Part shown: positions 52,198 through 60,447 of the stretch, piece after piece
How the letters are laid out: each line of letters starts with the position of its first letter
Position numbering within the stretch: the stretch's first letter is position 1
Source of the DNA: Bdellovibrio bacteriovorus W
GTDB taxonomy: Bacteria > Bdellovibrionota > Bdellovibrionia > Bdellovibrionales > Bdellovibrionaceae
Direction of reading: 5' to 3'
Length of the DNA stretch: 64,000 nucleotides
Assembly: GCA_000525675.1 (NCBI GenBank)
Contig: CP002190.1
Location: 2,046,001 to 2,110,000 of the forward strand
The notes under the pieces: model-generated
What the model saw: the letters and a program-made list of their open reading frames with translations, nothing else
What the model was told of the DNA's origin: nothing
Databases searched by the model: none
Program-made: the position numbers and the translations under genes

Positions 52198-53892
52198 ATG
52201 AGATCTGCAAAATACGCTTTCGTATTTCTGCTTCTATTTGCTGTTTCGGGGGAAGCACAAGTAAGAATGTCAGAAATTGAAATCTTCAATCGTTGTTACA
52301 ATCGATTCGTGAAGAAACCTTTACCCGTTTCCGGAAACAGCAAAGGCTTTGTTCTTGGAGATGCTGTGAGAAAAGGGCAAAAGAAAGGCGCTCAGGCTTG
52401 CTCGGAGCTTTTAGCTTACGCGGATTTCAACTCATCAGGTGTCCTTGCCAATAAAGACGCTGATGAAGCTCGTCGCGTTATTGAGACCTTCCATGGCCTT
52501 CATATTTCATTCTTTAGTACTCCGGCTATGACAACATTTACGAACCTCGCAAATATGACAATCCTTCTCAAGGACATTGACGAACCAGCGCTGTACTTTA
52601 CACAAGCATTGTTTGCCAACAAAGATCCATCTACCGTACTCACTGCCAATCGTTCTCTACGCTCAGTGAGAGAGTCCAACTATGTTGCAGATTCAAACTA
52701 TGCAACGCGCTCGATCGCCACGTTTCATTCAGCAAGCTATCCTGCCGCATTTGATCCCCGTGGACTCTTAGTCTGGGATCACAACACCGCGACTAGAGAT
52801 GCGCGCCGCGCTTCTGACCTTATTTATATTCGCGATGTCGCTTATAAAAACCAATTGATCGAAGCAGGCGATGACGCTGCTAAGAAAAACGAAGTTACTA
52901 ATGCCATCAATGGCGCGGCCAATACTACCAGAAATCTTATGACTCAAAACATTGATGATAATAGATTCATTGGCCATGGTGCCCTGTTGGGAGTCGCTGT
53001 GCAAGAGCCACTCATGGCTCCGATTCAACCTATCCGCACCAGTATTGCAGCCAATGGCCAAACAGCGGCTATCACCGCGAACTACCAGAATCATGATCTG
53101 CATTGGCATATGGGCGGAGGCGTCCTGGGCTCGCAAATGTATATGCTTAAAACAACGAACTTGGGAGTGAATTCCATCATCGGCAACACATCCGCCAATG
53201 ATCCTTATACAAATTCCCCACGCCGATTTACTTCTAAAATTTTTGAAGATCTTCTCTGCCACACTCTACCCACACTGACAGAAGCCGACGTACGCGCCGA
53301 TGTGGATGCAAAGTCCGCCCATGGTTTTAAACAAGCAGCTTCTTGTATGCGCTGTCACTCTACCTTTGATCCCATCAATGGAGTGTACCGAAATATCCTT
53401 GTGGGCCAAACAGGCAACCCTCTCAACAACGAAGCGCGCTTCAAACCAGCTCGCGAACGTGGCTCCCCTATTTTGACTCTAGTAAAAATGGAAAGCACGA
53501 CAAAAAATATTTATGCTCTCCAAACACCAAATGCACCTTTGCGTTTTCGTGATCACACCAACAATTATGTGAACACGACTGTCAATTCTGTCGCGGAGCT
53601 TGGTAGCACACTTGCTAAGAATGGTGACTTCTATCGCTGCGTTGCTAAGCGCTACTATCACTTTCTAACGGGAGTGAATGTGAATTTGACGTCGTCAGAT
53701 TCCGACATTTCTGTGACAGCTAAAAAGCACAAAGACTTCGTCTACCTTTTAGGTCGCGTTCTTCAAGGAAGCCTTACAGGAAGTGAAAAGACTTCTTATC
53801 AAAGCAAACAAAAGAGTCTTAAAGGCATGATCGATCTTATCATTAACTCCGAAACATTCAGCCGCCGCGACTTGGGCACCCTGGAGGACTAA
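52198..53892 (+). CDS. secreted CxxCH haem protein, DUF1588-like C-terminus
   Basis: 564 residues, signal peptide ending GEAQ. Residues 383-387 are CMRCH, followed by STFDPINGVYRN; the combination C-x-x-C-H then D-P-(I/x)-G resembles the DUF1588/DUF1592 cytochrome-like proteins found in planctomycetes and myxobacteria, often paired with a Tat-exported DUF1501/DUF1552 protein, exactly as here. An earlier QACSELLAYAD segment is echoed in the lipoprotein at 55501. Probably periplasmic, one haem; reaction unknown. Starts a five-gene operon. Confidence 0.65.
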   Translation: MRSAKYAFVFLLLFAVSGEAQVRMSEIEIFNRCYNRFVKKPLPVSGNSKGFVLGDAVRKGQKKGAQACSELLAYADFNSSGVLANKDADEARRVIETFHGLHISFFSTPAMTTFTNLANMTILLKDIDEPALYFTQALFANKDPSTVLTANRSLRSVRESNYVADSNYATRSIATFHSASYPAAFDPRGLLVWDHNTATRDARRASDLIYIRDVAYKNQLIEAGDDAAKKNEVTNAINGAANTTRNLMTQNIDDNRFIGHGALLGVAVQEPLMAPIQPIRTSIAANGQTAAITANYQNHDLHWHMGGGVLGSQMYMLKTTNLGVNSIIGNTSANDPYTNSPRRFTSKIFEDLLCHTLPTLTEADVRADVDAKSAHGFKQAASCMRCHSTFDPINGVYRNILVGQTGNPLNNEARFKPARERGSPILTLVKMESTTKNIYALQTPNAPLRFRDHTNNYVNTTVNSVAELGSTLAKNGDFYRCVAKRYYHFLTGVNVNLTSSDSDISVTAKKHKDFVYLLGRVLQGSLTGSEKTSYQSKQKSLKGMIDLIINSETFSRRDLGTLED

Positions 53893-53894
53893 CC

Positions 53895-55511
53895 ATGAGC
53901 TCCAATAGACGTAAATTCCTAAAAGACAGTGCCAAGATCTTAACTTTGGCGGGCCTAAGCAACACGATGGCTAATGCTGTTGTACAATCCATTGCAAAGT
54001 CTGCCTTTGCAAGCTCTGCTACCAGCATGGGCTCTAATAAAAAGTATATCTATCTTTCTTTGGATGGGGCTCCACCACGTTGGTTTTTTGACATTCCATT
54101 AACACCCAACGGAACTTCCGATCACTATCCAAGCAATAACATTATTGGAAATTACATCGCAAAAGATGGAGCCAACGTATCTGTAATCAACCGTCCTTGG
54201 AAAGATCCATACTCTGGATTGCATTTACCTCCTGTATGGGGATCTAATCCAACCACTTCAGATGGTCGATTTACAAATCTGGCTAACAGCCTTTACTTCT
54301 TTAGAGGCGTTGATATGGAAATCGACAACCATGAAGTCACCCGCCTGCGCAATCAAGCTCCGACAATTGGAGGATTGAGTATTGCCGGGATGTTTGCACC
54401 TGAAACGAACAATCCGCTTCCTGCGGTTGTCTCGGGCTCTATTGGAGATTCTTTCAAAGCAGAAAGAATCGTCTCCCCGATCACGGTGACCCATTCCAAT
54501 GTGGCTGCTACCAATAACTCTATTGTCACCGCGATGAACTATGTCTCTGGCGCAAAGCCTATCGTAGATGCTCATATGCGCCAACAACTTCGCTACTTTG
54601 ACGATTACGCAAAAGCCAATGGATTTGCAAAATATGGCGTTAAAGAAGCCAAAGACAAAGCAGACGCTATGATCGTTGAAGGCGTCACTAAGTTCACCAG
54701 CCAGTGGACGACGGTTTACAACAAATACAATGCATTGATTAAAGAGGCTCTCACCAATAGCAAAAACCGCGATAAGTTCGTGGCTGCTCAAACCATTCGC
54801 AATCCCAGCTTAGATAATCCCGGCGACAAGCGAATGAGTTTCACGGCAACTGGAGGAGTTTCTGCGAACTCTACAATAACGAACCTGCAAAGTTCTTTGC
54901 AGTCCAACAGCACTATTCCACAATTAGCAGCAATTTTTGCCTGCTTAGAGATTCTTATCGCTAATAATATTACTAGCATTTGTATTTTCTCGTTGTCAGG
55001 AAATCTGCTAACGGGCGTCCACCGCACAGACTCTGGAACTACTTTCAACCTACCAGCGGATCAGCATTTTATCGGGACACTCTTATCTACTTACACGACT
55101 TCGCATTTTTACCGTGGACTAGCAATTTGCTTAGACGAGTTGGCATTTTCACTAAATGCAGCGGGCGTATGGAGAGACACTCTTATTCAGTTTGGCTCTG
55201 AGTTTGGCCGTTACCCTCGTGAAGACATGAGCGGCGCCGATCACCAGACTTCAGCCGGTTCTGCGCTGCTCATCTCGGGCTCTTTCAATGAAACTCGTGT
55301 TGTCGGTAATCTCATTCAGACTAAAAATGCGGGCTACAATGGATTTACAGGTCGTGGTACGGGAATTAAAAACCTCGATGGTGATCAACTACGCGTGAAT
55401 GACGTTGTCAAAACAGTCAGTCACTTCTTTGATGTGCGCCCAGTCACTGAGAATGGTCAGAGTTTACTTTTATTAAAACAAAGCCAACTGGAGAAGAAAA
55501 ATGTTGCCTAA
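53895..55511 (+). CDS. Tat-exported DUF1501/DUF1552-like protein
   Basis: 538 residues. The N-terminus SSNRRKFLKDSAKILTLAG is a twin-arginine signal (RRKFLK). The body begins YIYLSLDGAPPRWFFD and has QFGSEFGRYPREDMSGADHQ near the C-terminus, the F-G-R-x-P-R and D-H signature of DUF1501 proteins, a branch of the alkaline-phosphatase/sulfatase fold. Most metal ligands cannot be assigned. Two bases after the haem protein; its last codons overlap the next gene by 11 bp. Function of the family is unknown. Confidence 0.7.
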   Translation: MSSNRRKFLKDSAKILTLAGLSNTMANAVVQSIAKSAFASSATSMGSNKKYIYLSLDGAPPRWFFDIPLTPNGTSDHYPSNNIIGNYIAKDGANVSVINRPWKDPYSGLHLPPVWGSNPTTSDGRFTNLANSLYFFRGVDMEIDNHEVTRLRNQAPTIGGLSIAGMFAPETNNPLPAVVSGSIGDSFKAERIVSPITVTHSNVAATNNSIVTAMNYVSGAKPIVDAHMRQQLRYFDDYAKANGFAKYGVKEAKDKADAMIVEGVTKFTSQWTTVYNKYNALIKEALTNSKNRDKFVAAQTIRNPSLDNPGDKRMSFTATGGVSANSTITNLQSSLQSNSTIPQLAAIFACLEILIANNITSICIFSLSGNLLTGVHRTDSGTTFNLPADQHFIGTLLSTYTTSHFYRGLAICLDELAFSLNAAGVWRDTLIQFGSEFGRYPREDMSGADHQTSAGSALLISGSFNETRVVGNLIQTKNAGYNGFTGRGTGIKNLDGDQLRVNDVVKTVSHFFDVRPVTENGQSLLLLKQSQLEKKNVA

Positions 55512-56226
55512 GAAAGTTATTAGAACCTTCACATTGATCTCCTCTTTTCTTGCAGTTGGTGCTGGCTTTCAAAACTGTGCCGAGCATGGAGCTTTTGTCG
55601 TTGCTGACGAAACGTCCTTTAGTTCGATGGCTTCCTCAGATGAATCGAACTATGCAGACCAACTAAGCCATTCAGGAGTGAACCACGTTCCTCCAATGGC
55701 GAAGGAAGCAGATCTTGATTACAGCCCTGTGGTTATGGACCGAATCAGTATCTTTAATTTCTTCGAAGATGTTTTCGGCCCTGTGGCTAAGACTTTACCT
55801 GCGATTAAATCGATTGCACGCGATCCAAATATTTTTGGAGGTGGATGTTCGTTTTATCGCCAGTCAACGACTTCCCCTGCTGACCTTACAACCTATTGCT
55901 CCAACACGAATGGCGCACTTTCTGTAAAACCGCTCATGGGTGTCACAGTATTAAGGCAGGGCCGTATTAACCAAGCCTGTCACGAACTCACTACCAACGC
56001 GACAACAATGGCCTACATCCTTGCGCGCATTGATAGTAAAAATAAGATTCCACCGGCATCGATTGAGAATCTTACCCATTTATTCACTCTCTTCTACCGC
56101 GCGAAGCCCGCTCCGCACACTTCTCTCTATGAAGCCATTGCTGCGAATATGGGAGCAGAAACCTTAGATGGCTGGAGAAGAGCTGTCTATGGAATTTGCG
56201 TTTCTGGATACTGGCAGGAGCTTTAA
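55501..56226 (+). CDS. FQNC-type lipoprotein, unknown function
   Basis: 241 residues. The leader KVIRTFTLISSFLAVGAG is followed by FQNCAEHG. The Cys is well placed for lipid anchoring, but Asn at -1 departs from the usual Gly/Ala/Ser. The mature part has QACHELTTN and, about 40 residues later, LTHLFTLFYR, matching in spacing the QACSELLAY...FHGLHISFF of the haem protein at 52198, so the two may share a domain. No haem motif of its own. Overlaps both neighbours. Confidence 0.65.
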   Translation: MLPKKVIRTFTLISSFLAVGAGFQNCAEHGAFVVADETSFSSMASSDESNYADQLSHSGVNHVPPMAKEADLDYSPVVMDRISIFNFFEDVFGPVAKTLPAIKSIARDPNIFGGGCSFYRQSTTSPADLTTYCSNTNGALSVKPLMGVTVLRQGRINQACHELTTNATTMAYILARIDSKNKIPPASIENLTHLFTLFYRAKPAPHTSLYEAIAANMGAETLDGWRRAVYGICVSGYWQEL

Positions 56227-56825
56227 TGTTTAAGAAAATGCTTTTGGCTACATCTTTGATTTTTTCGACTTGGACAATTCCAAGCCAGGCAAGTTCTTTT
56301 AAAATTGAGGCGCTGGTTGATAGCGAAAGCCTACGCACGCACCTTGCCATCCCCTTCGCAGTCCGTGATACACCGAACACCGTGAAGGTAAACTCTGTTC
56401 AAGTGGTCAATGGAGCTTCTTGCCGAACTATGATCGACCCCTTTAAAGAAGACAATTTTTTTGTTAAATGTCTTGAAGAGGGCGGTGTAGTTCTGTCCGT
56501 AACATACACCATTAATGGTGTTGTGCGCTCCACGAAATATGGCCCCTTCCCCGTCGTGAAGATTTCACAAACGGGAAAAGTCATTGATACCAATGACAAA
56601 GGACCGTCTCCGGAGCTTCTCAAAGGACAAGAACTATGGAGCAAGAGTTACGGCAACTACCAGAGCTGTGCAAGTTGCCACGGCTCTGCAAGCAGTAAAT
56701 CTCACTCTATCAGCCTTGGATCTTTAAACTCAGCCTACACGAGCACTAGGATGAAAACCGATGCTATCCCCTTAAGCGCTGAAGAGAAAAATGCAATTAT
56801 CCTCTATGTAAAGTCAAGAAAGTAA
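56226..56825 (+). CDS. small c-type cytochrome
   Basis: 199 residues. Signal peptide MFKKMLLATSLIFSTWTIPS ends near SQAS; the ATG is chosen since it overlaps the previous stop (TAATG) and gives this signal peptide, unlike the ATG 30 bp upstream. An N-terminal beta domain (about 25-120) is followed by a class-I-like cytochrome end: GQELWSKSYGNYQSCASCHG, haem binding at CASCH, and the closing helix SAEEKNAIILYVKSRK. A Met ligand may be MKTDAIPLS. Periplasmic electron carrier, partner unknown. Confidence 0.8.
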   Translation: MFKKMLLATSLIFSTWTIPSQASSFKIEALVDSESLRTHLAIPFAVRDTPNTVKVNSVQVVNGASCRTMIDPFKEDNFFVKCLEEGGVVLSVTYTINGVVRSTKYGPFPVVKISQTGKVIDTNDKGPSPELLKGQELWSKSYGNYQSCASCHGSASSKSHSISLGSLNSAYTSTRMKTDAIPLSAEEKNAIILYVKSRK

Positions 56826-56838
56826 GGACGGGATATTT

Positions 56839-57309
56839 ATGAAGAAAGCATTTCATCTCTTTACCCTAATTCTCGGCTCATTTCTTTTAATTATAAGCTT
56901 TCAGAACTGTGCCCAAGAAGGCCTGAATTATCAGGACAGCCTTTACCAAGAAAACTTAACCTTCTTCAACTATAATTATCAACCAGATACTCCATTCTAC
57001 TTTGATCTAAAAGTCATTGAAGTGGAGAAAGAAGGTGATCTACCCATATATCAAATCGTGGGAATCATTAGTAAGTCGGACCCCTTTGACACTTCAACTC
57101 TCAAATGGGAGATCAAAATGATAGATGATGTTGGAGATCCTACCGTAACAGTTTTTGGTGATAGTTTTCAAAACGGTTCTTTGGTAAATATTGGTGGAGA
57201 CGGCGTCGGAGTCGTGGGGAAGGTAGGTCGAAAATATATCGAGCTCAATGTGCGCGTTACTCATGATAACAAAGAGTATCAACACAAAGTACCTCTACAT
57301 AATCTCTAA
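56839..57309 (+). CDS. FQNC-type lipoprotein, 156 aa, unknown function
   Basis: Leader KAFHLFTLILGSFLLIIS then FQNCAQEG, with the same FQNCA signature as the lipoprotein two genes upstream. The mature part is a small beta-rich domain (FYFDLKVIEVEKEGDLPIYQ, VTVFGDSFQNGSLVNIGGDG) with an Ig-like look. No family recognised. Last of the five-gene operon, closed by a strong terminator. Confidence 0.65.
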   Translation: MKKAFHLFTLILGSFLLIISFQNCAQEGLNYQDSLYQENLTFFNYNYQPDTPFYFDLKVIEVEKEGDLPIYQIVGIISKSDPFDTSTLKWEIKMIDDVGDPTVTVFGDSFQNGSLVNIGGDGVGVVGKVGRKYIELNVRVTHDNKEYQHKVPLHNL

Positions 57310-57327
57310 CAATTGCGCGTTACACAC

Positions 57328-57361
57328 AAAAAAAGCGAGTCCTTTGGGACTCGCTTTTTTT
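57328..57361. terminator. bidirectional Rho-independent terminator
   Basis: Stem AAAGCGAGTCC/GGACTCGCTTT, loop TTT-like, runs of A and T outside. Ends the operon at 57309 and the barrel gene at 57382. Confidence 0.92.
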
Positions 57362-57381
57362 ATTCATATTATGAATTTAAA

Positions 57382-57906
57382 TTAGAAACTTAACGGCAAT
57401 GAAACTGAAACAACATAAGAATCGTTTTTCAACTCGCCAGTCGCACCCGCTGGAAGGTCGTCGAACTTCTCATTTAAGTATTCAAAGTTCAAAGATACAA
57501 ACGGAAGACCCGTAAAGCCCACACCGATTTTATAGTTGTGACCTTTGGCCGTGCCATTATCAAATTTCATTTCATTACTTAGACCGTAGCCTGCCCACGC
57601 TCTTAGAAGAATCGGAAGATCCACGCCTACCACCGCAGAAAGTGTTGTACGCTTTGCATCTGAATTTGCAAGCCCCTCTGGCTTAAACTCCCCGCTCACA
57701 CCGAAAGTTCCATCTAATGCTGCCCACAACATCAATGGCGATTTATAACCTAAGCGAAGACCCATTTGCGAACCTGTTAGATCACCCTTTGCCGCATCTT
57801 TTGTTTTACCAAATTCATATCCTAAGTACGGCTCAACCATAAGGTCTGCTTTTGCAACACCTGTAAACCCAAGAACAAGAGCTAATACTGCTACTATTTT
57901 TTTCAT
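57382..57906 (-). CDS. small outer-membrane beta-barrel protein
   Basis: 174 residues. Signal peptide MKKIVAVLALVLGFTGVAKA, then about eight amphipathic strands (VEPYLGYEFGKTKD, MGLRLGYKSPLMLWAALDG, LNFEYLNEKFDDL) and a C-terminal VVSVSLPLSF with Phe last, the barrel-assembly signal. Resembles the eight-stranded OmpA/OmpX/opacity class in size and layout, without a periplasmic domain. Likely abundant, judging by promoter and SD (TAGGAGAA). Confidence 0.78.
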   Translation of the reverse strand: MKKIVAVLALVLGFTGVAKADLMVEPYLGYEFGKTKDAAKGDLTGSQMGLRLGYKSPLMLWAALDGTFGVSGEFKPEGLANSDAKRTTLSAVVGVDLPILLRAWAGYGLSNEMKFDNGTAKGHNYKIGVGFTGLPFVSLNFEYLNEKFDDLPAGATGELKNDSYVVSVSLPLSF

Positions 57907-57945
57907 AATATTCTCCTAAATTCGTCGATTGATTCGAACACTCTA

Positions 57946-57974
57946 ATTTTGAATTTACGTCTACGGAGGGTCAA
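57946..57974 (-). promoter_or_regulatory. candidate sigma-70 promoter of the barrel gene
   Basis: On the minus strand TTGACC (57974-57969), 17 bp, CAAAAT (57951-57946). The -35 is one base from consensus, the -10 two. The start codon is 40 bp downstream. Confidence 0.5.
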
Positions 57975-58250
57975 CGGATTCAGAGAGGCTTGGGGCTTTA
58001 GGTCCGTGTGAATTAGGAAGTTAGTCTAGAAGATTTCAGGACAGATAAAAAAGAAAGCCCGTCCCTGGGCTTTTGACATCATCGAGGAGGTTAATCATTA
58101 ACCCTCACCTCTTAAAATAATCTTTTACCCAGACAATGGAATTCACAAGGACGGATCTAAGACTTGTTGAAATAACAGATCTTAAATATCTTACATAAAA
58201 ATCAGGATTCATTTGCATCCCGACACTGAAATATATTTTTTTGTTTTATT
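57975..58250. other. spacer upstream of barrel gene and downstream of rpe
   Basis: Contains the rpe terminator and a palindrome, GGTTAAT-C-ATTAACC at 58089-58103 with GAGG/CCTC outside it. No open reading frame seen. Confidence 0.5.
58044..58073 (-). terminator. Rho-independent terminator of the rpe operon
   Basis: On the minus strand: AAAGCCC, loop AGGGAC, GGGCTTT, then TCTTTTTT. It lies about 180 bp after the rpe stop, giving a long 3' end. Confidence 0.75.
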
Positions 58251-58886
58251 TTACTTTAATGCAGCAATGGCGCTGGCGTAGTCTCTGCCAAACACAAAAC
58301 TTCCAGCCACAAAAACATCTGCTTCATGGCAGATTTTTGCCGTTTCGTCGTTGATGCCGCCGTCGACTTCAATCAAACACTTTAGATTTTCTTGCTGAAT
58401 GACTTCACGAAGTTTTGAAATCTTAGCAACTTGATCGTGCATAAAAGACTGACCACCAAATCCTGGCTCGACAGTCATGACTAAGACCAAGTCGCAAAGT
58501 GATAACAGAGGAAGCACTTTTTCTATACTTGTCCCAGGTCTTAATGTGATTCCGGGCTTGGCACCGAGCTCACGAATTCTGCGCAAGACGGCGTCGGGAT
58601 CTTTTGTCGACTCTACATGAATCGTCAGGTAATCACTCCCCGCCTTGATAAATTCCTCGATGTATCTTTCAGGCTCTTCAATCATCAAGTGAACATCTAA
58701 AGGCAATGGGGAAACTTTTTTTAGGGATTTTACAACAGGGATTCCAATCGTGATGTTGGGAACAAATCGCCCATCCATCACATCCACATGAATCCAATCC
58801 GCACCCGCTTCTGAAACAGCTTTCACTTCTTTTTCAAGATTGGCAAAATCCGCTGACAAAATAGAAGGTGCGACAAGTTTAGACAC
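58251..58886 (-). CDS. rpe: ribulose-phosphate 3-epimerase
   Basis: 211 residues. TIM-barrel marks: APSILSADFANLEKEV at the N-terminus, WIHVDVMDGRFVPNIT with metal Asp, LDVHLMIEEPERYI, VMTVEPGFGGQSF, IEVDGGINDETA. Converts ribulose to xylulose 5-phosphate in the pentose phosphate pathway. Overlaps fmt by 8 bp. Confidence 0.95.
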   Translation of the reverse strand: MSKLVAPSILSADFANLEKEVKAVSEAGADWIHVDVMDGRFVPNITIGIPVVKSLKKVSPLPLDVHLMIEEPERYIEEFIKAGSDYLTIHVESTKDPDAVLRRIRELGAKPGITLRPGTSIEKVLPLLSLCDLVLVMTVEPGFGGQSFMHDQVAKISKLREVIQQENLKCLIEVDGGINDETAKICHEADVFVAGSFVFGRDYASAIAALK

Positions 58887-59823
58887 CGAGCTGTTCCCCT
58901 GTTTGAAGTTGATAACCTGTTAAAAAATCTTTAGCCATCATCTTAGACTTTGATTCTGGCTGAATCTCGTAAATTTCGAGAGCCCCTTCACCACAACCTA
59001 CTGTGAAATGATCTGCACTGATCGATAAAACTTTTCCGGGAGTTCCTTTAAGATCTCCATTAGCACGCACACGGTGAAGTTTTAATTTCTTACCTTTGTG
59101 CAGAGTAAATGTACCTGGGCCATACAGAAACCCTCGCGCCTTGCCACTAATGAGGCTTGCCGAAAGATTCCAATCAATCAACGACTCGGTTTTATCGATT
59201 TTAGGAGCCACGGTCACAAGAGATTCATCTTGAGGAATCGGAGCTAAGTTTCCACGAACATAGTCCATCAACTCCACGTGCAAGAGATCAGCGCCTAAGT
59301 CAGCAAGCTGATCATGCAACTCCAAAGCGGTGATTGTATCGTTCAAAGGAACGCGACGAATCCCAATGATATCACCTGCATCTAACTGCTTCACCATCTT
59401 TTGCAAAGTAACGCCGGTTTCCGCATCGCCTGCCTCAATGGCTCTTTGAATCGGAGCAGCTCCACGCCAGCGCGGCAAGATAGATCCGTGAACGTTCACG
59501 CAACCGTATCTAAAAGAATCTAAAAAACTTTGCGTGAGGATTTGCCCAAAGGCGACTACGACTGCTACTTCTGCTTTCCAGCTCAGAATTGTTTCCACCG
59601 CCGCAGCGTCCTTGCGTAAGGACTCTGGCGTGATCACAGGAAGTCCGTGCTTTTCTGCAAGAACTTTCACTGGGCTTGGAGTTAATTGAAGTTTTCTGCC
59701 GGATGGCCTGTCGGGCTGGGTCACCACTCCGACGATTTCGTAGTGATCATCTGCAAGAAGTCTCTCTAAAGAGACCACTGCAAACTCTGGAGTTCCTAAA
59801 AAACAGACTCGGACTTTACTCAC
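58879..59823 (-). CDS. fmt: methionyl-tRNA formyltransferase
   Basis: 314 residues. Formyl-transferase domain with VCFLGTPEFAVVSLERL, VNVHGSILPRWRGAAPIQRAI (catalytic Asn/His region, SLLPRWRGAAP type), and QLDAGDIIG; C-terminal tRNA-binding OB-like domain follows. Formylates initiator Met-tRNA; the partner deformylase lies directly upstream, overlapping by 4 bp. Confidence 0.96.
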   Translation of the reverse strand: MSKVRVCFLGTPEFAVVSLERLLADDHYEIVGVVTQPDRPSGRKLQLTPSPVKVLAEKHGLPVITPESLRKDAAAVETILSWKAEVAVVVAFGQILTQSFLDSFRYGCVNVHGSILPRWRGAAPIQRAIEAGDAETGVTLQKMVKQLDAGDIIGIRRVPLNDTITALELHDQLADLGADLLHVELMDYVRGNLAPIPQDESLVTVAPKIDKTESLIDWNLSASLISGKARGFLYGPGTFTLHKGKKLKLHRVRANGDLKGTPGKVLSISADHFTVGCGEGALEIYEIQPESKSKMMAKDFLTGYQLQTGEQLGV

Positions 59824-60419
59824 ACTTCACACTTTTCTTCATCTGATGTTTTATCGCCGTCTTTTTCTTTAACTGGATAACCATATTTCTTGATCTGATT
59901 TTTAATCTTATTGCTTTTCACAAAGCTTAAGTGATCCACAAACAGAGTTCCCTCTAAGTGATCCAATTCGTGCTGCATGCAGATCGCTAAGAGACCATCG
60001 GTTTTCACAATGTACTCTTTGCCATTCACATCAAACGCTTTCATTTCAATGTAATTGTAGCGCTCAACTGTTTCGTAATATCCAGGGATCGAAAGACAAC
60101 CTTCGTCAAACGTCGTCTTCCCCTCGCCTTTGATAATTTCTGGATTGATCAAAATCAACGGCTGAGGAACAGACTTTTCAAGCTCAGACATTTCATCATA
60201 TTTATAGCGACGACCGTCCTCATCTTTAGGACGCGTATCGATCACCACCATACGCTGCAAAACACCCACTTGTGGAGCTGCTAGCCCAATTCCATTCGCG
60301 TCGTACATCGTTTCGATCATGTCATCGGCAAGTTTTTTAATTTCAGGCCCAAAATTCTCTACAGGCGTGGAAACTTCACGCAAACGAGGATCTGGAAAAG
60401 TAAGAATTTTCATCACCAT
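59820..60419 (-). CDS. def: peptide deformylase
   Basis: 199 residues. Three metal/active-site motifs: NGIGLAAPQVG (GxGxAAxQ), DEGCLSIPG (EGCLS) with metal Cys, and QHELDHLEG (HExxH) with both metal His and catalytic Glu. Removes formyl from nascent proteins. ATG 60419 is chosen since the GGAGG SD lies six bases before it; the longer reading to 60443 has no SD. C-terminal charged tail KEKDGDKTSDEE is an oddity. Operon lptG-def-fmt-rpe. Confidence 0.96.
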   Translation of the reverse strand: MVMKILTFPDPRLREVSTPVENFGPEIKKLADDMIETMYDANGIGLAAPQVGVLQRMVVIDTRPKDEDGRRYKYDEMSELEKSVPQPLILINPEIIKGEGKTTFDEGCLSIPGYYETVERYNYIEMKAFDVNGKEYIVKTDGLLAICMQHELDHLEGTLFVDHLSFVKSNKIKNQIKKYGYPVKEKDGDKTSDEEKCEV

Positions 60420-60447
60420 AAGGGACCTCCAAGAAGGCCCCATTATA

